Part shown: piece after piece, positions 41,818-51,904 of the stretch
How positions within the stretch are numbered: position 1 is the stretch's first letter
How the letters are laid out: each line of letters begins with the position of its first letter
DNA from: Alphaproteobacteria bacterium
GTDB taxonomy: Bacteria; Pseudomonadota; Alphaproteobacteria; CACIAM-22H2
Length of the DNA stretch: 64,000 nucleotides
Direction: 5' to 3'
Assembly (NCBI GenBank): GCA_017308135.1
Contig: JAFKFM010000008.1
Location: forward strand, 620,001-684,000
Position numbers and translations under genes: made by a program
Notes under the pieces: generated by a model
Database searches by the model: none
Seen by the model: only the letters and a program-made list of their open reading frames with translations
Told to the model about the DNA's origin: nothing

Positions 41818-42677
41818 TTCGCGCGCGCGAGGCGAATGGCGCCCGACACCGCGTCCTTCAACGGCGGCGTCAAACGGCGGCGCACATCGGGCGAAAGCCA
41901 GGCTTCCAGCGCGCTCGCCAAGCCGCCGAGCAACGCGACGCGTGGTGCCCCTTGCGCGACAAGGGCGCGCACCAGACCGTCGATCTGCTCGGCCGCCCCC
42001 TGCACGATGCGGCGCGCGGCCGGATCGCCCGCATCGGCATGGCGCATCACCAGCGGCGCAAAGGTCGCGTATTCGGTGGCGCTTGCCTTGTCCATCCATT
42101 CGACGGCGGCGATCGGATCATCGCCGAAACGCGCCATCACCGCGCGCAGCAACGCGCTGGGCTCGTGGCGCCCATCATGGGCGCGCAACGCCACGCGCAC
42201 GGACTGCAGACCGAGATCGGCACCGCTGCCTTCATCCGAAATCGGGAAGCCGTAACCGCCGACGCGCAAATCGCGCCCGGCGACGCGCCCGATCCCGACC
42301 GAGCCCGTTCCGACGATGACGATCGCGCCATCCGCCCCGTCATGCGCGCCCAAACACGCGGCCATCGCATCGGTATCGTAGGCGACTGACGCGAAGGGAT
42401 GCGGCAAGGCGCGCAACGCCTCGGGAAAGCCTTTGCGGTTATAGCCGGCAATCCCGAATCCCGCGCGCACGCGGGCGAGATCGTCGTCGTTCAACCCCGC
42501 TTCTTCCGCCGCCGCGCGCCACGCGGTTTCGATCGCAGCCGAGAGTTTCTCGATCCCCAGCCGCGTCGTCGCGGGGCCGGCGATACCTTGGCCGAGCACG
42601 GTTCCGGCATCGTCTTCGAAACGCGCGCGGCAGCCTGTACCACCGCCATCCACGCCGAGGAAAATCGCGTCGCTCAT
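41814..42677 (-). CDS. BadF/BadG/BcrA/BcrD-family kinase, probable N-acetylglucosamine kinase
   Basis: A 287-residue actin-fold kinase: phosphate-1 motif FLGVDGGGTGCRARF, VIVGTGSVGIGR and the ISDEGSGADLGLQSVRVAL motif typical of the bacterial/eukaryotic GlcNAc-kinase group in this family. GlcNAc released from muropeptides would be phosphorylated to GlcNAc-6-phosphate. The ATG at 42677 is one base from the stop of murA upstream and the gene converges on the DMT transporter. The specificity is inferred from motifs and neighbours. Confidence 0.87.
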   Translation of the reverse strand: MSDAIFLGVDGGGTGCRARFEDDAGTVLGQGIAGPATTRLGIEKLSAAIETAWRAAAEEAGLNDDDLARVRAGFGIAGYNRKGFPEALRALPHPFASVAYDTDAMAACLGAHDGADGAIVIVGTGSVGIGRVAGRDLRVGGYGFPISDEGSGADLGLQSVRVALRAHDGRHEPSALLRAVMARFGDDPIAAVEWMDKASATEYATFAPLVMRHADAGDPAARRIVQGAAEQIDGLVRALVAQGAPRVALLGGLASALEAWLSPDVRRRLTPPLKDAVSGAIRLARAN

Positions 42678-42678
42678 T

Positions 42679-43938
42679 TCAATCCCGCACGCGTTCGATC
42701 GCGGCCCCGCAGCGCACGAGCTTGCGCGCGAGATCCTCATAGCCGCGATCGAGATGGTAGACGCGATTGACGGTCGTGCGCCCTTCGGCGGCGAGGCCCG
42801 CGAGTACGAGCGAGACAGACGCGCGAAGATCGGTCGCCATCACCGGCGCCCCGACCAGCTTGGGCCGGCCGCGCACCACGGCGGTCGAACCGCGCAATGT
42901 GATATCGGCCCCCATGCGCGACAATTCGGGCACATGCATGAAGCGGTTTTCGAAAATCGTTTCGCGGATCGTCGACGTCCCGTCGGCGATCGCCATCAAG
43001 GCCATCATCTGTGCCTGCAGATCGGTCGGGAAGCCGGGATAGGATTCCGTCGTCACGTCGATCGCCGAAATCTTGCCTTCGCGCGTGACCATCAATCCGC
43101 GATCGGTCGGGAAGATACGTACGCCCGCGGTTTCGAGGATTTGGGCGGGCGCGCCGAGATGTTCGAGGCGTGCCCCCGTGAGTTCAAGATGCCCGCCGGT
43201 GATCGCCGCGGCGATCGCATAGGTGCCGGCTTCGATCCGATCCGGGATCGTGTGATGGCGCGCCGCGCGCCATGTCGTCGGCCCCAGGATCGAAATCCGA
43301 TGCGTGCCCGCCCCTTCGATCTTGGCACCCATTGCCATAAGGCACGCGGCGAGATCGACGACTTCCGGCTCGCACGCCGCGTTGACGATCTCGGTCTCGC
43401 CCTTCGCATAGGTCGCGGCCATCATCGCGGTTTCGGTGGCGCCGACCGAAGGCGACGGCAGCAGCACGCGCCCGCCCGTCAGGCCCGACGGGGCCGACGC
43501 GACGATCATGCCGCCCTCGACATTGGCTTGCGCGCCGAGTTGCGCCAGCACTTTCAAATGCAGGTCGATGGGCCGTGCGCCGATCGCGCAGCCACCGGGC
43601 AGCGAGACATGCGCCTTGCCGAAGCGCGCGACCAGCGGCCCCAGCACCAGCACGGTCGCGCGCATTTTGCGCACGACGTCGTAGGGCGCTTCGACATGTT
43701 CGGCGGCGCTGGCGTCGAGCGTCGCCTCATGCGCGCCTTTCGCCGCGATCTTCACGCCGTGCCGGCCGACGACCGACAGCATGTTCGTCACATCCGCCAC
43801 GGCGGGCAGATTGGTGAGCGTCAAGGTCTCGGGGCTCAACAGCGACGCCGCGATCTGCGGCAAGGCGGCGTTCTTGGCTCCGGCGATCGCGACGGTGCCT
43901 TCTAGCCGCCGCCCGCCATCGATCAACAGCCTGTCCAT
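42679..43938 (-). CDS. murA: UDP-N-acetylglucosamine 1-carboxyvinyltransferase
   Basis: A 419-residue MurA, the first committed enzyme of peptidoglycan synthesis. The N-terminal [17 protein letters not shown] segment and the active-site loop [16 protein letters not shown] are intact; the loop cysteine is Cys117, the residue that fosfomycin attacks. The ATG at 43938 gives standard length. It is transcribed with the kinase gene that follows, placing synthesis and recycling in one unit. Confidence 0.96.
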   Translation of the reverse strand: MDRLLIDGGRRLEGTVAIAGAKNAALPQIAASLLSPETLTLTNLPAVADVTNMLSVVGRHGVKIAAKGAHEATLDASAAEHVEAPYDVVRKMRATVLVLGPLVARFGKAHVSLPGGCAIGARPIDLHLKVLAQLGAQANVEGGMIVASAPSGLTGGRVLLPSPSVGATETAMMAATYAKGETEIVNAACEPEVVDLAACLMAMGAKIEGAGTHRISILGPTTWRAARHHTIPDRIEAGTYAIAAAITGGHLELTGARLEHLGAPAQILETAGVRIFPTDRGLMVTREGKISAIDVTTESYPGFPTDLQAQMMALMAIADGTSTIRETIFENRFMHVPELSRMGADITLRGSTAVVRGRPKLVGAPVMATDLRASVSLVLAGLAAEGRTTVNRVYHLDRGYEDLARKLVRCGAAIERVRD

Positions 43939-43983
43939 CCGCCCCGGCCCTTCGTCGCATACCAAAACATGCCCGCGACTAAG

Positions 43984-44006
43984 TGGCTTTAGACTGGTGT
44001 TGTCAA
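43984..44006 (-). promoter_or_regulatory. Possible murA promoter
   Basis: On the minus strand TTGACA (44006 to 44001) matches the -35 consensus. A weak -10 (CTTAGT) follows at 17 bases. It overlaps the end of the upstream membrane-protein gene. The -10 match is poor, so this is tentative. Confidence 0.3.
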
Positions 44007-44713
44007 GGGCCCCGCAAAGGCGCGGCGCCACCCTCGTTTTTCGGCGGCTTGCTATAGGCGATCCGGTCGGGCGCGCTGGAGCCGCCCGTCACGACGAAGG
44101 CCATCGCCTCGTCGAACGTCAAATCGACGAAGACGAGGTTTTCATACGGGACGATTTCGACATAACCCGAGGTCGGGTTCGGCGCGGTCGGCACATAGAC
44201 GGCGGCAAGTTTCACGCCGGAATGCGCATCCGCCATGACCTTGGTGACGAAGCCGATCACCTTCATGTCGCGCGAAGGGAATTCGATCAGCACGACCCGG
44301 CGCTCGCCGCCGCCTTGCGTGCCGCCCGCGACGGTCAAAAATCGCTGCGTCGCGTGATAGACCTTATCGACGAAGGGAATGAGCGCGATCAGGCGTTCGA
44401 AGATCGCGATCAAGCGCCGCCCAATAACCCGGCTCGCCACCCAGCCGAGCAGCCAAAGCCCGACCAACACGGCCGCGACCGCGACGAGCGATTGGAACGT
44501 CTCGTCCAGCAGCAACTGCGCGGCCCCCGGATGATCCTGCGCGATGCCGCGCGCGATCGTCACGACCCACGGTTTCCCGAGCCGCGACAATTGCGCGAAC
44601 AGAAAATCGACGATGATCCAAGTCACCGCCAGCGGCGCGACGGTCAGGATGCCGATAAGAAGATAACGGCCGAGCGAGCTTGCGTCGGCCGCGCGAGGTG
44701 CTGGATCGATCAT
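44003..44713 (-). CDS. DUF502-family membrane protein
   Basis: A 236-residue protein of the DUF502 family. It has two membrane helices (about 15-37 LGRYLLIGILTVAPLAVTWI, and 70-92 SLVAVAAVLVGLWLLGWVAS) followed by a soluble domain with the family stretches IPFVDKVYHATQRFL, RVVLIEFPSRDMKVIGFVT and VYVPTAPNPTSGYVEIVP. Function is not established for the family. It lies between murA and the giant-protein operon, transcribed with the direction of murA. Confidence 0.9.
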   Translation of the reverse strand: MIDPAPRAADASSLGRYLLIGILTVAPLAVTWIIVDFLFAQLSRLGKPWVVTIARGIAQDHPGAAQLLLDETFQSLVAVAAVLVGLWLLGWVASRVIGRRLIAIFERLIALIPFVDKVYHATQRFLTVAGGTQGGGERRVVLIEFPSRDMKVIGFVTKVMADAHSGVKLAAVYVPTAPNPTSGYVEIVPYENLVFVDLTFDEAMAFVVTGGSSAPDRIAYSKPPKNEGGAAPLRGP

Positions 44714-44983
44714 GCGAACCTATAGACTTGGCGGATATTACAAAAACGACAGTTTTGCGCCCCGGACAAGCGCATTTTCGTCAGGCGGAATGACCGATGA
44801 ATTGGCGGTCATTGTCAGAATGTAACTCGCAAATTGCAAATGGCCGGTGTCTCACAAGCTTAGTTCCATACGAATCGATCTTTAATTGAAAACACGCTTG
44901 CTTTGTAGTTCTTGCCGCCAATAAATGAATTAACGCATTGAATCGCGATTCTAGAAGCGCCGGGGCGTTCAGGAGAGTTGGTA
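44714..44983. promoter_or_regulatory. Upstream region of the giant-protein operon
   Basis: This 270-base gap is the longest in the window and clearly more AT-rich than its surroundings. It contains a perfect 8-bp inverted repeat with a 9-base spacer, AATGACCG (44789-44796) and CGGTCATT (44806-44813), a good candidate for a dimeric regulator site or a short hairpin. No convincing sigma-70 promoter pair was found. AGGAGAG at 44971-44977 is the ribosome site of the next gene. I see no RNA gene in it. Confidence 0.45.
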
Positions 44984-47900
44984 ATGTTTCTGTCGTCGGG
45001 GCGACGGAAGTCACCGTCTAATTCGGCCGAGAAGCCGGTTCGGCGCCGTTTGGCGCTGGCGCTCGAACAGCGTTTCATGTTCGACGCGGCGGGTGCCGCC
45101 ACGGTCGCGGCGACGATCCCGACGGATGATTCGTCGTCGGGCGATACGCATCATGCCGACACGACAGATACGACGCACCATGCCCTGGCCCCCGAGGCAC
45201 CTGCCGAGAACGCGCCCCCGCCGGCGACGCAAATCCTGTTCGTTGCCCCGGACGTGCAGGATTTCGACACGTTGACCGTGGCCGAAGGCGTGGAAGTCGT
45301 CCGTCTGCAAGCCGGCTTCGACGCGATCGCGCAGATTTCCAGCTATCTCGACGGGCGCAGCGGCATCGAAGCGATCAATATCCTGAGCCACGGCACGCCC
45401 GGCCAGATCCGTATCGGCGAGACGGTGCTGAACGCCCAGACGCTGGATAATTATGCGACCGCCCTGGCGGGCTGGGCGCAAGCGCTGACCGCGGACGCCG
45501 ATGTGCTGATCTGGGGTTGCGATGTGGCCGCAACGCCCGGCGGCATCGCGTTGTTGGATCGCGTGGCCGAGCTGACCGGGGCGGATGTCGCCGCGTCTGA
45601 CGATCCGACCGGGGCGGCCGTGCTGGGCGGCGACTGGATTTTGGAAGCCTCGACCGGTTCGATCGAGGCCGCCGCTCCCTTCACGGCGGCGGGGATGGAA
45701 AATTGGGGCCATATCCTGGCCCCAACGCCCGACGTCACGGGCTCGACCACGACACCCACACCCGAAATCGGTGCCAATGTCACGCTGACGCTGACTTTCG
45801 ACAACACGGCCGCGAACAGCGCCGGCAATGTCGGCTTCGGCCCCTATGTCGATCTGTTCTTGCAATCGCGCGGGGCGGACGGCGACGGCACGGCCACGCG
45901 CGACGGGTTGATCTTCAACTCCGCCACGACGATCGGCGGCCAGGACCCGGTCGTGAAGTCGCTGCGCGCCGTCACAAGCGGCGGCGACGGCAACAGCACG
46001 ATCAACATCACCGGCTCGGCCGGCGCCTATAGCTTCACCCATCCTTTCGCGGTCGATGGATCGGGCAATCCGTTGGTGGTCGCGCTGCCGACATGGTTCG
46101 CCGCCGGCGACCAGATCGTGGTGATGCGCATGCCGTTCGGCAGTTTCGGGCCGGACCATCCCACGGTCGATATCAGCGCCAATCTGACGATCAACCAATA
46201 CGCCGATCCCGGGACGGCGCTGAATTGGGCGGCGCGCGCGGGCTTCGAATTCGGCGCCGACGCGCTCGACAACCCGACGGTCGACGCGCCGATCTACGAA
46301 ACGCTGGGCCAAGCCGCCACCGGCACGTTCACGCCGCAGGCCTATAAGCTGGTCGTCACCAATACGGCCCCCGATCATGAAACCGCGACCGGATCGAACT
46401 ATGTGCGCACATTGAGCGTGCTGGTCGATCCCGCCGACGGCACGACGTTGAGCCAGAGCGGCACAGATTATCTCTATATCCCCATCCCCGACGGCGTGAT
46501 CGTCAACGCGCTGCCGACCGTCACCGGCGGCACGATCGAATTCCAGCGCGGCGACGACGGCACCTGGGAAAGCTGGGACCCGACCAACGCGTCCACCCCG
46601 GCCACGTCGTATCAGGCGATCCGCGTCCAATACACGACGACGATCCCCGATGCCGGCCGCACCGTCGCCATCGATTACTACGTCAACGAGTTCAATCGCG
46701 ACGGCACGACGCGCGTGGTCAACGCCGCGTCGGGCGACGACGTCAATCTGTGGTCGGCGGCGAACGAGGTCACGTTCGCGGGCTCGTGGACAGGCAAGAC
46801 CGGCGGCGGAATTCTGTCCGACACGACCCAGGCGGTTTCCTCGGCCGCCGATGCGCCGACCATCGTCGCCCAGTCGATCCATATCGACAAAGGCAGCGCC
46901 ATCGTCACCGATACCGGCCCGACCGGCATCACGCCGGGCGACACGATGGAATACACGCTGCGCATCGATCTGTCGGATTACTTCCGCGGCGGCAATATCA
47001 TCGTCGAAGATACGTTGAGCGACGGCCAGACCTTCGCCACCGGCTTCGGGCCGACGCTGCAATTCGATTGGCGCGACGTGTCCAACGGCAGCGACCAGTC
47101 GCGCAGCGTCGCCGCCTTCGCGGCCGTCAATATCGAATACGACAACGACGCGGGTGCGGGCACCAATTGGGTCGCCTGGGACGGCACCTCGCCGTTGACC
47201 AAGCAGACCGCCGACGGCACGACGCGCGTGCGCTTCCTCGTCTCCTCCGAAATCGCGCAAGCGATCATCAGCGGCGGGCGCGACGACGGCGCCGCGACGG
47301 CGGCGGGTTCGGGCACGGGCCAAACCACGGGCGTCATCAAGTTCCGCACGTCGATCGACGAAAGCTGGACCGGACCGTCGGGGACCTCCTACGTCGCCGG
47401 GCTCGGTTCGCAGTTGAAGGAAGGCGACAGCGTTTCCAACAACGTCTCCGCGTCGATGGATATCTACGACCGCACGAGCGGTTCGGCGACCGGCCAGAGC
47501 GAAGCGGATACCGACGGCGTCACCTCGAAAATCGCGCATGGCGCGGTGTCGCTGCTGATCACCAACATCAATGGTGCGGCCGCGACGGGGACCGAAACCC
47601 TGATGCCGGGCGACGAGGTCACGTTCAAGCTGACCTACGATCTGGTGATGGGCGATTTCGAGAATCTCTCCCTCGCCGCCTATCTGCCGCTGCCGATCTT
47701 CAAGGTCGCCGATCTTCAGGCGATGATGTATGACGGCGACAGCGGCACTGGCGGCGTCCAGGCCTCGAACCTGCCGCCGCTCAATCAATGGAGCATCGGC
47801 ACGGGCACCAATGCCGGCGGCATGACCGGCGCCAATGTGCCCACGCTGTTCCAGGACACGGGCACGGGCGGCACGCTGGACCTTGCGACGAACGCCACGT

Positions 47901-50900
47901 CCAACGGCCTGACCTGGGGCGGGGCGGCGACCGATTTCAGCGAAACGACGACGGCCAGCCGCAAGGTCGAAATCTATTTCACCCTCGCCGTGTCGGCCGA
48001 TCCGTTCGTCGATCGTTTGAAGCTCACCTCGCTCGGCCAGCAGACCGATTATTCGTCGCAGAACGTCGCGACATCGACCTCCACGGTCCAGCAGAACGTG
48101 CTGGGCCAGGCCAACGTCGTCGTCCACAAGGGCTATGTCGGCAAATACGACGCCGCGAGCGGCTCGGCCGTCGGTACGACCTTGTCGAACCCGGTCGCGG
48201 GCGACGTGGACAGCACGGTCTCGGCCGTGTCGCTGTCGCTGGGCACGATCACCTCGGGCAACATCGCCACGCAGATCACCAATTCCAACGCGACGGGCTT
48301 CGACGCGGGCGATTGGGTGCGCGTGGCCGTGGGCGTCGAAAACCAAGGCTCGTCGTCCAAGGGCGCGTTCGACGTGACCGTGCGCGACACCCTGCCCGCC
48401 GCGATCGACGCGAACACGGTGCGCAACCTCGCCTTCACGACCGGGGCCGGCACGGCGGTCAACAATGTCGAGATCTATACCGGCGTGGTCGATATCTCGA
48501 CCATGACCGGCGGCAATTCGGTCAGCCAGATCGCGGCCGGTGCGACCAATCTGATGACCGGCACGGTCAATTTCACGACCGACGCGGCCACCACGGCGCA
48601 GGCGATCGTCGACAACATCAACGCCAACGCCGCGACCAGCGGCTATCGCGCCTCGGTCGAAGGCAATACGATCCTGATCGTGCGCGTCGATGGCGGCACG
48701 TTCGGCGCGCTTGCCACGACCGAAACGGGATTCACCGCGACCGATACGGCGGCGGCGTGGCGCTCGGTCAATCTGACGCGCACCGCCGACGGCGACAGCG
48801 ACGGCATTCCCGACGTGACCGAACTGGCCCAGGCCGCGTTCTTCTCGCAAGGCGCCAATGGCGGCATTCGCTTTATCGACAGCACGAACGGCGCGCTCGG
48901 GGCGGGCAAGGATTCCGCCGGCACGACGATCACCACGGGCGCGAATATCATCGTCGCGACCTACGACGCGCGCCTGTCGAATTCGGTGCCGGTCGGTTCG
49001 GCCGCGCAATCGACCAATGCGGAAGTCACCAGCTTCGCCAACGCCGAGGGCGCCACGAACTTCCTGACCACCGCGCGCAAGGAAGCCGCGTCGATCGGCT
49101 TCGCGGCCCCGACGGTCGAGCTGCATATCGTCGATACCTCGGTCGATACGACGACGCCGGATTCCGACACCACGACCGGCGACGGCATCGCCGCCAACGT
49201 CACCGTGGGCGAAGTCGTGCGCATGCGCATGATCGTCCAGGTGCCCGAAGGCACGATGTCGAATTTCCAGGTCACGCCGAATTTGCCGGCGGGCCTCGCC
49301 TATCTCAACGACGGTTTGACCAAGGTCGCGTTCGTGTCCAACGGCACGGGCGTTACCTCGACCGATCCCGATGCCGGCGGTGCCCGCGTCGCGGTCTCCG
49401 GGGCCGGCCTCACCGGCACGGCCGGGACGGTCACGCCGACCGCGGTGCTCGACGCCAACAACATCGTCGTCGCCGACGCCAATCCCGGCACCGACCCGAC
49501 CTTCTATCTCGGCAATCTCGTCAACGCCGACGCGGATTCCGGCAACGCGGAATATGTGGTCGTCGAGTTCAACGCGCTGGTCGTCAACGTCGCGGCCAAC
49601 GTGCAAGGCCACGCGGCGGCGCAGCTGCGCACCAATTTCGGCGTCGTCGCCAACGGCAATTCGGCGATCACATCGAACAACGCGGATCTGACGCTGCAAG
49701 AACCCAAGCTCGCCGCGACACCGGTCCGTTCGGAATCGCGCACCGGCGCCATCGGCAGCGAAACGATCACATATACGACCGAATTCCGCCTGTCGAACGC
49801 GACCGGCACGACGACCGCCTATGATCTGCTGGTCGAAGACGCGCGCGTGGGCACCGCCAGTGCGGGCGACAATTTGGGCAACCGCACCGCATTGACGGTC
49901 GAAACCTCGACCGACGGCACGACCTGGACGACGCTGACCGCGGGCACCGACTACACCGCCGTCGCCAATCGCATGGACATCACGTTCAGCAACGGCGTGG
50001 CACCCGGCACCTATGTGCGCGTGACCTATACGGCCCCGGTCGAGGATTCGAACGTCGCCGTTTCCAGCGGCCAAACGGTCGTCACCTGGACCAGCACGCC
50101 GGGCACCCAAGGCCCCGCCGCCGCCGGCAATCTTTCGCAAACGCCGGGTGCGACGGGTGCCGCGACGGGCGAACGCAACGGTGCCAATACCGGCGTGAAC
50201 ACCTATTACGCCGAAGCGGGCCTCAACAATCCGCCGACCGGCACGGATTTCCATAAAACCCTGCCCGCCGGCGGCGTTGCCGTGACGCTGACAAGCGCCG
50301 ATTTCGGTTACGCCGATCCCGACAGCGACACGTTTTCGCTGGTGCGTTTCGATACGGCCCCCGCTTCCGGCACCATGTTCGTCGACACCAACGGCAACGG
50401 CGTGGTCGATAGCGGCGAGCAAATCGTGGCGCAAGACGGCACGCTGGGGACGAGCAACAACCGCCTCGTCGCGATCGCCGACATCACCGCCGGGCGGCTC
50501 AAATACATCGCGGCGGAAGACGCGACGCCCGACAACAATCTGCGCGCCACGTTCTCGGTGCGCGATTCCCGCGGCGCCTTCGACACCGTGCCGAATACGG
50601 TTACCTTCGACGTGCCGCCGCGCGTCGATTTGAACGGCACGGCGACCGGCGTCAACTACACCGCCAATTTCGTGCGCAACGAAGGCGAAGCGGCCGTCCC
50701 CGCCGACATGGCGCTGACCAATTCGGTGCGCGACGTGGACAATACCAGCCTCGTCAGCGTGATCATCACGGCGGGCGATCTGCGCGACGGCGCGTCCGAG
50801 GAGTTGTCGATCGGCGGCGTGAAGGTGGCGCTCGACGAGAACGGCACCTATACGGCGACGCAAGGAGCGACGACCTTCCAGATCGCCGTCACGAACGCCA

Positions 50901-51904
50901 ATACGGTCAATCCGATCATCACGATCACGCGCAATGGCGGCGGCTTGATCCCGCGCGACGATACGTCGTCGCTGATCGACGGCATGCGCTACACGAACAC
51001 GAAGGACGTGCCCACCCAGGGCAATCGCACCTTCGATTTCGTGGCGCGCGACGCCGGCACGTCCAACACCGGCGGCACGAACGAGTTGAACAGCGCCACG
51101 GCGCGCACGACCGTCAACGTCACCTATGTGCCGAAGGTCGCCACACCGCCGTCCTCGCCGTCGCCGCCCGCCCCGCCGCCGCCAGCCCCGCCCGTCGGGC
51201 TGCCGCCGCTGCCGCCGTCGACGTTGATCGCCTCGACCACCGGCCCGAGCAATTCGGGCGGTCTGCCGCCGATCCCCGCCCCGCCAGCCGTGCTCGGCGT
51301 GCTGGAAGGAAGCTCGCTTTCCCAGGCGCTGGCGGCATTGCCGGACCCCAATCAAGCGGGCCGTTTGCGGCTGGACGGCGATCCGATCGATCGCATCGCC
51401 TCGCGCGACGGCACGGCGACGACCGACAAAGTCACCTTCACCCACGACAACCCGGCCGAGCTCGCCAGCCTGCAATACGACGCGCGTGCGGCGGGCGGCG
51501 ATCCGTTGCCGAGCTGGGTGCAGTTCGATCCGACGAACCAGACCGTCTCCGCTTCGCCCGACGCCAATGTGGCCCCCGGCGTCTATCAATTCGTCGTCGT
51601 CGCGCGCGACAGCCAAGGCAACGAAGCGCGCGCCGAAGTCACGATCCGCGTCCCCACGCCCGAAGGCACCTTGCCCACCGGCGATACCCCCGCGCCCGCG
51701 ATCGTGCTGCCGCCGGGCCAGGGCACTTCGGTACCTGGCGCACCGGACGCCGGCGCCCTCGAAGCGCGGATCGATTTGGCGCCGTCGCCGATCGCCCAGC
51801 CGTCGCTGACCAGCCAATTGGCGAAAGCCGCCGCCGCCGGCGAGATCGCCGAAATCCTGAATTTGATCGGCGATCTGGTCGAACACGACCGCGAAGCCGC
51901 CTGA
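44984..51904 (+). CDS. Giant LEPR/DUF4347 surface-type protein
   Basis: A 2306-residue protein, probably exported. Residues 27-36 (LEQRFMFDAA) match the LEPR-type N-terminal motif seen in large surface proteins. A DUF4347 domain (about 83-246) contains INILSHGTPGQ (His136) and LIWGCDVAATPGG (Cys179). Residues ~247-1745 are a series of DUF11/Ig-like beta modules (for example GDWVRVAVGVENQG). A cadherin-like module (~1748-1880, start NNPPTGTDFHKTL) and a proline-rich linker (~2056-2085) follow, then a He_PIG-like module and a helical C-terminus. No RTX glycine-aspartate repeats and no cell-wall anchor were seen. The ATG at 44984 follows AGGAGAG. It is first in a five-gene-plus operon with TolC and HlyD-type genes. 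Confidence 0.9.
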   Translation: MFLSSGRRKSPSNSAEKPVRRRLALALEQRFMFDAAGAATVAATIPTDDSSSGDTHHADTTDTTHHALAPEAPAENAPPPATQILFVAPDVQDFDTLTVAEGVEVVRLQAGFDAIAQISSYLDGRSGIEAINILSHGTPGQIRIGETVLNAQTLDNYATALAGWAQALTADADVLIWGCDVAATPGGIALLDRVAELTGADVAASDDPTGAAVLGGDWILEASTGSIEAAAPFTAAGMENWGHILAPTPDVTGSTTTPTPEIGANVTLTLTFDNTAANSAGNVGFGPYVDLFLQSRGADGDGTATRDGLIFNSATTIGGQDPVVKSLRAVTSGGDGNSTINITGSAGAYSFTHPFAVDGSGNPLVVALPTWFAAGDQIVVMRMPFGSFGPDHPTVDISANLTINQYADPGTALNWAARAGFEFGADALDNPTVDAPIYETLGQAATGTFTPQAYKLVVTNTAPDHETATGSNYVRTLSVLVDPADGTTLSQSGTDYLYIPIPDGVIVNALPTVTGGTIEFQRGDDGTWESWDPTNASTPATSYQAIRVQYTTTIPDAGRTVAIDYYVNEFNRDGTTRVVNAASGDDVNLWSAANEVTFAGSWTGKTGGGILSDTTQAVSSAADAPTIVAQSIHIDKGSAIVTDTGPTGITPGDTMEYTLRIDLSDYFRGGNIIVEDTLSDGQTFATGFGPTLQFDWRDVSNGSDQSRSVAAFAAVNIEYDNDAGAGTNWVAWDGTSPLTKQTADGTTRVRFLVSSEIAQAIISGGRDDGAATAAGSGTGQTTGVIKFRTSIDESWTGPSGTSYVAGLGSQLKEGDSVSNNVSASMDIYDRTSGSATGQSEADTDGVTSKIAHGAVSLLITNINGAAATGTETLMPGDEVTFKLTYDLVMGDFENLSLAAYLPLPIFKVADLQAMMYDGDSGTGGVQASNLPPLNQWSIGTGTNAGGMTGANVPTLFQDTGTGGTLDLATNATSNGLTWGGAATDFSETTTASRKVEIYFTLAVSADPFVDRLKLTSLGQQTDYSSQNVATSTSTVQQNVLGQANVVVHKGYVGKYDAASGSAVGTTLSNPVAGDVDSTVSAVSLSLGTITSGNIATQITNSNATGFDAGDWVRVAVGVENQGSSSKGAFDVTVRDTLPAAIDANTVRNLAFTTGAGTAVNNVEIYTGVVDISTMTGGNSVSQIAAGATNLMTGTVNFTTDAATTAQAIVDNINANAATSGYRASVEGNTILIVRVDGGTFGALATTETGFTATDTAAAWRSVNLTRTADGDSDGIPDVTELAQAAFFSQGANGGIRFIDSTNGALGAGKDSAGTTITTGANIIVATYDARLSNSVPVGSAAQSTNAEVTSFANAEGATNFLTTARKEAASIGFAAPTVELHIVDTSVDTTTPDSDTTTGDGIAANVTVGEVVRMRMIVQVPEGTMSNFQVTPNLPAGLAYLNDGLTKVAFVSNGTGVTSTDPDAGGARVAVSGAGLTGTAGTVTPTAVLDANNIVVADANPGTDPTFYLGNLVNADADSGNAEYVVVEFNALVVNVAANVQGHAAAQLRTNFGVVANGNSAITSNNADLTLQEPKLAATPVRSESRTGAIGSETITYTTEFRLSNATGTTTAYDLLVEDARVGTASAGDNLGNRTALTVETSTDGTTWTTLTAGTDYTAVANRMDITFSNGVAPGTYVRVTYTAPVEDSNVAVSSGQTVVTWTSTPGTQGPAAAGNLSQTPGATGAATGERNGANTGVNTYYAEAGLNNPPTGTDFHKTLPAGGVAVTLTSADFGYADPDSDTFSLVRFDTAPASGTMFVDTNGNGVVDSGEQIVAQDGTLGTSNNRLVAIADITAGRLKYIAAEDATPDNNLRATFSVRDSRGAFDTVPNTVTFDVPPRVDLNGTATGVNYTANFVRNEGEAAVPADMALTNSVRDVDNTSLVSVIITAGDLRDGASEELSIGGVKVALDENGTYTATQGATTFQIAVTNANTVNPIITITRNGGGLIPRDDTSSLIDGMRYTNTKDVPTQGNRTFDFVARDAGTSNTGGTNELNSATARTTVNVTYVPKVATPPSSPSPPAPPPPAPPVGLPPLPPSTLIASTTGPSNSGGLPPIPAPPAVLGVLEGSSLSQALAALPDPNQAGRLRLDGDPIDRIASRDGTATTDKVTFTHDNPAELASLQYDARAAGGDPLPSWVQFDPTNQTVSASPDANVAPGVYQFVVVARDSQGNEARAEVTIRVPTPEGTLPTGDTPAPAIVLPPGQGTSVPGAPDAGALEARIDLAPSPIAQPSLTSQLAKAAAAGEIAEILNLIGDLVEHDREAA

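Noticed and set aside
44714..44983. tRNA or small RNA gene in the largest gap
   Set aside because: No cloverleaf, T-loop sequence or terminator could be found; only an inverted repeat and a ribosome site.
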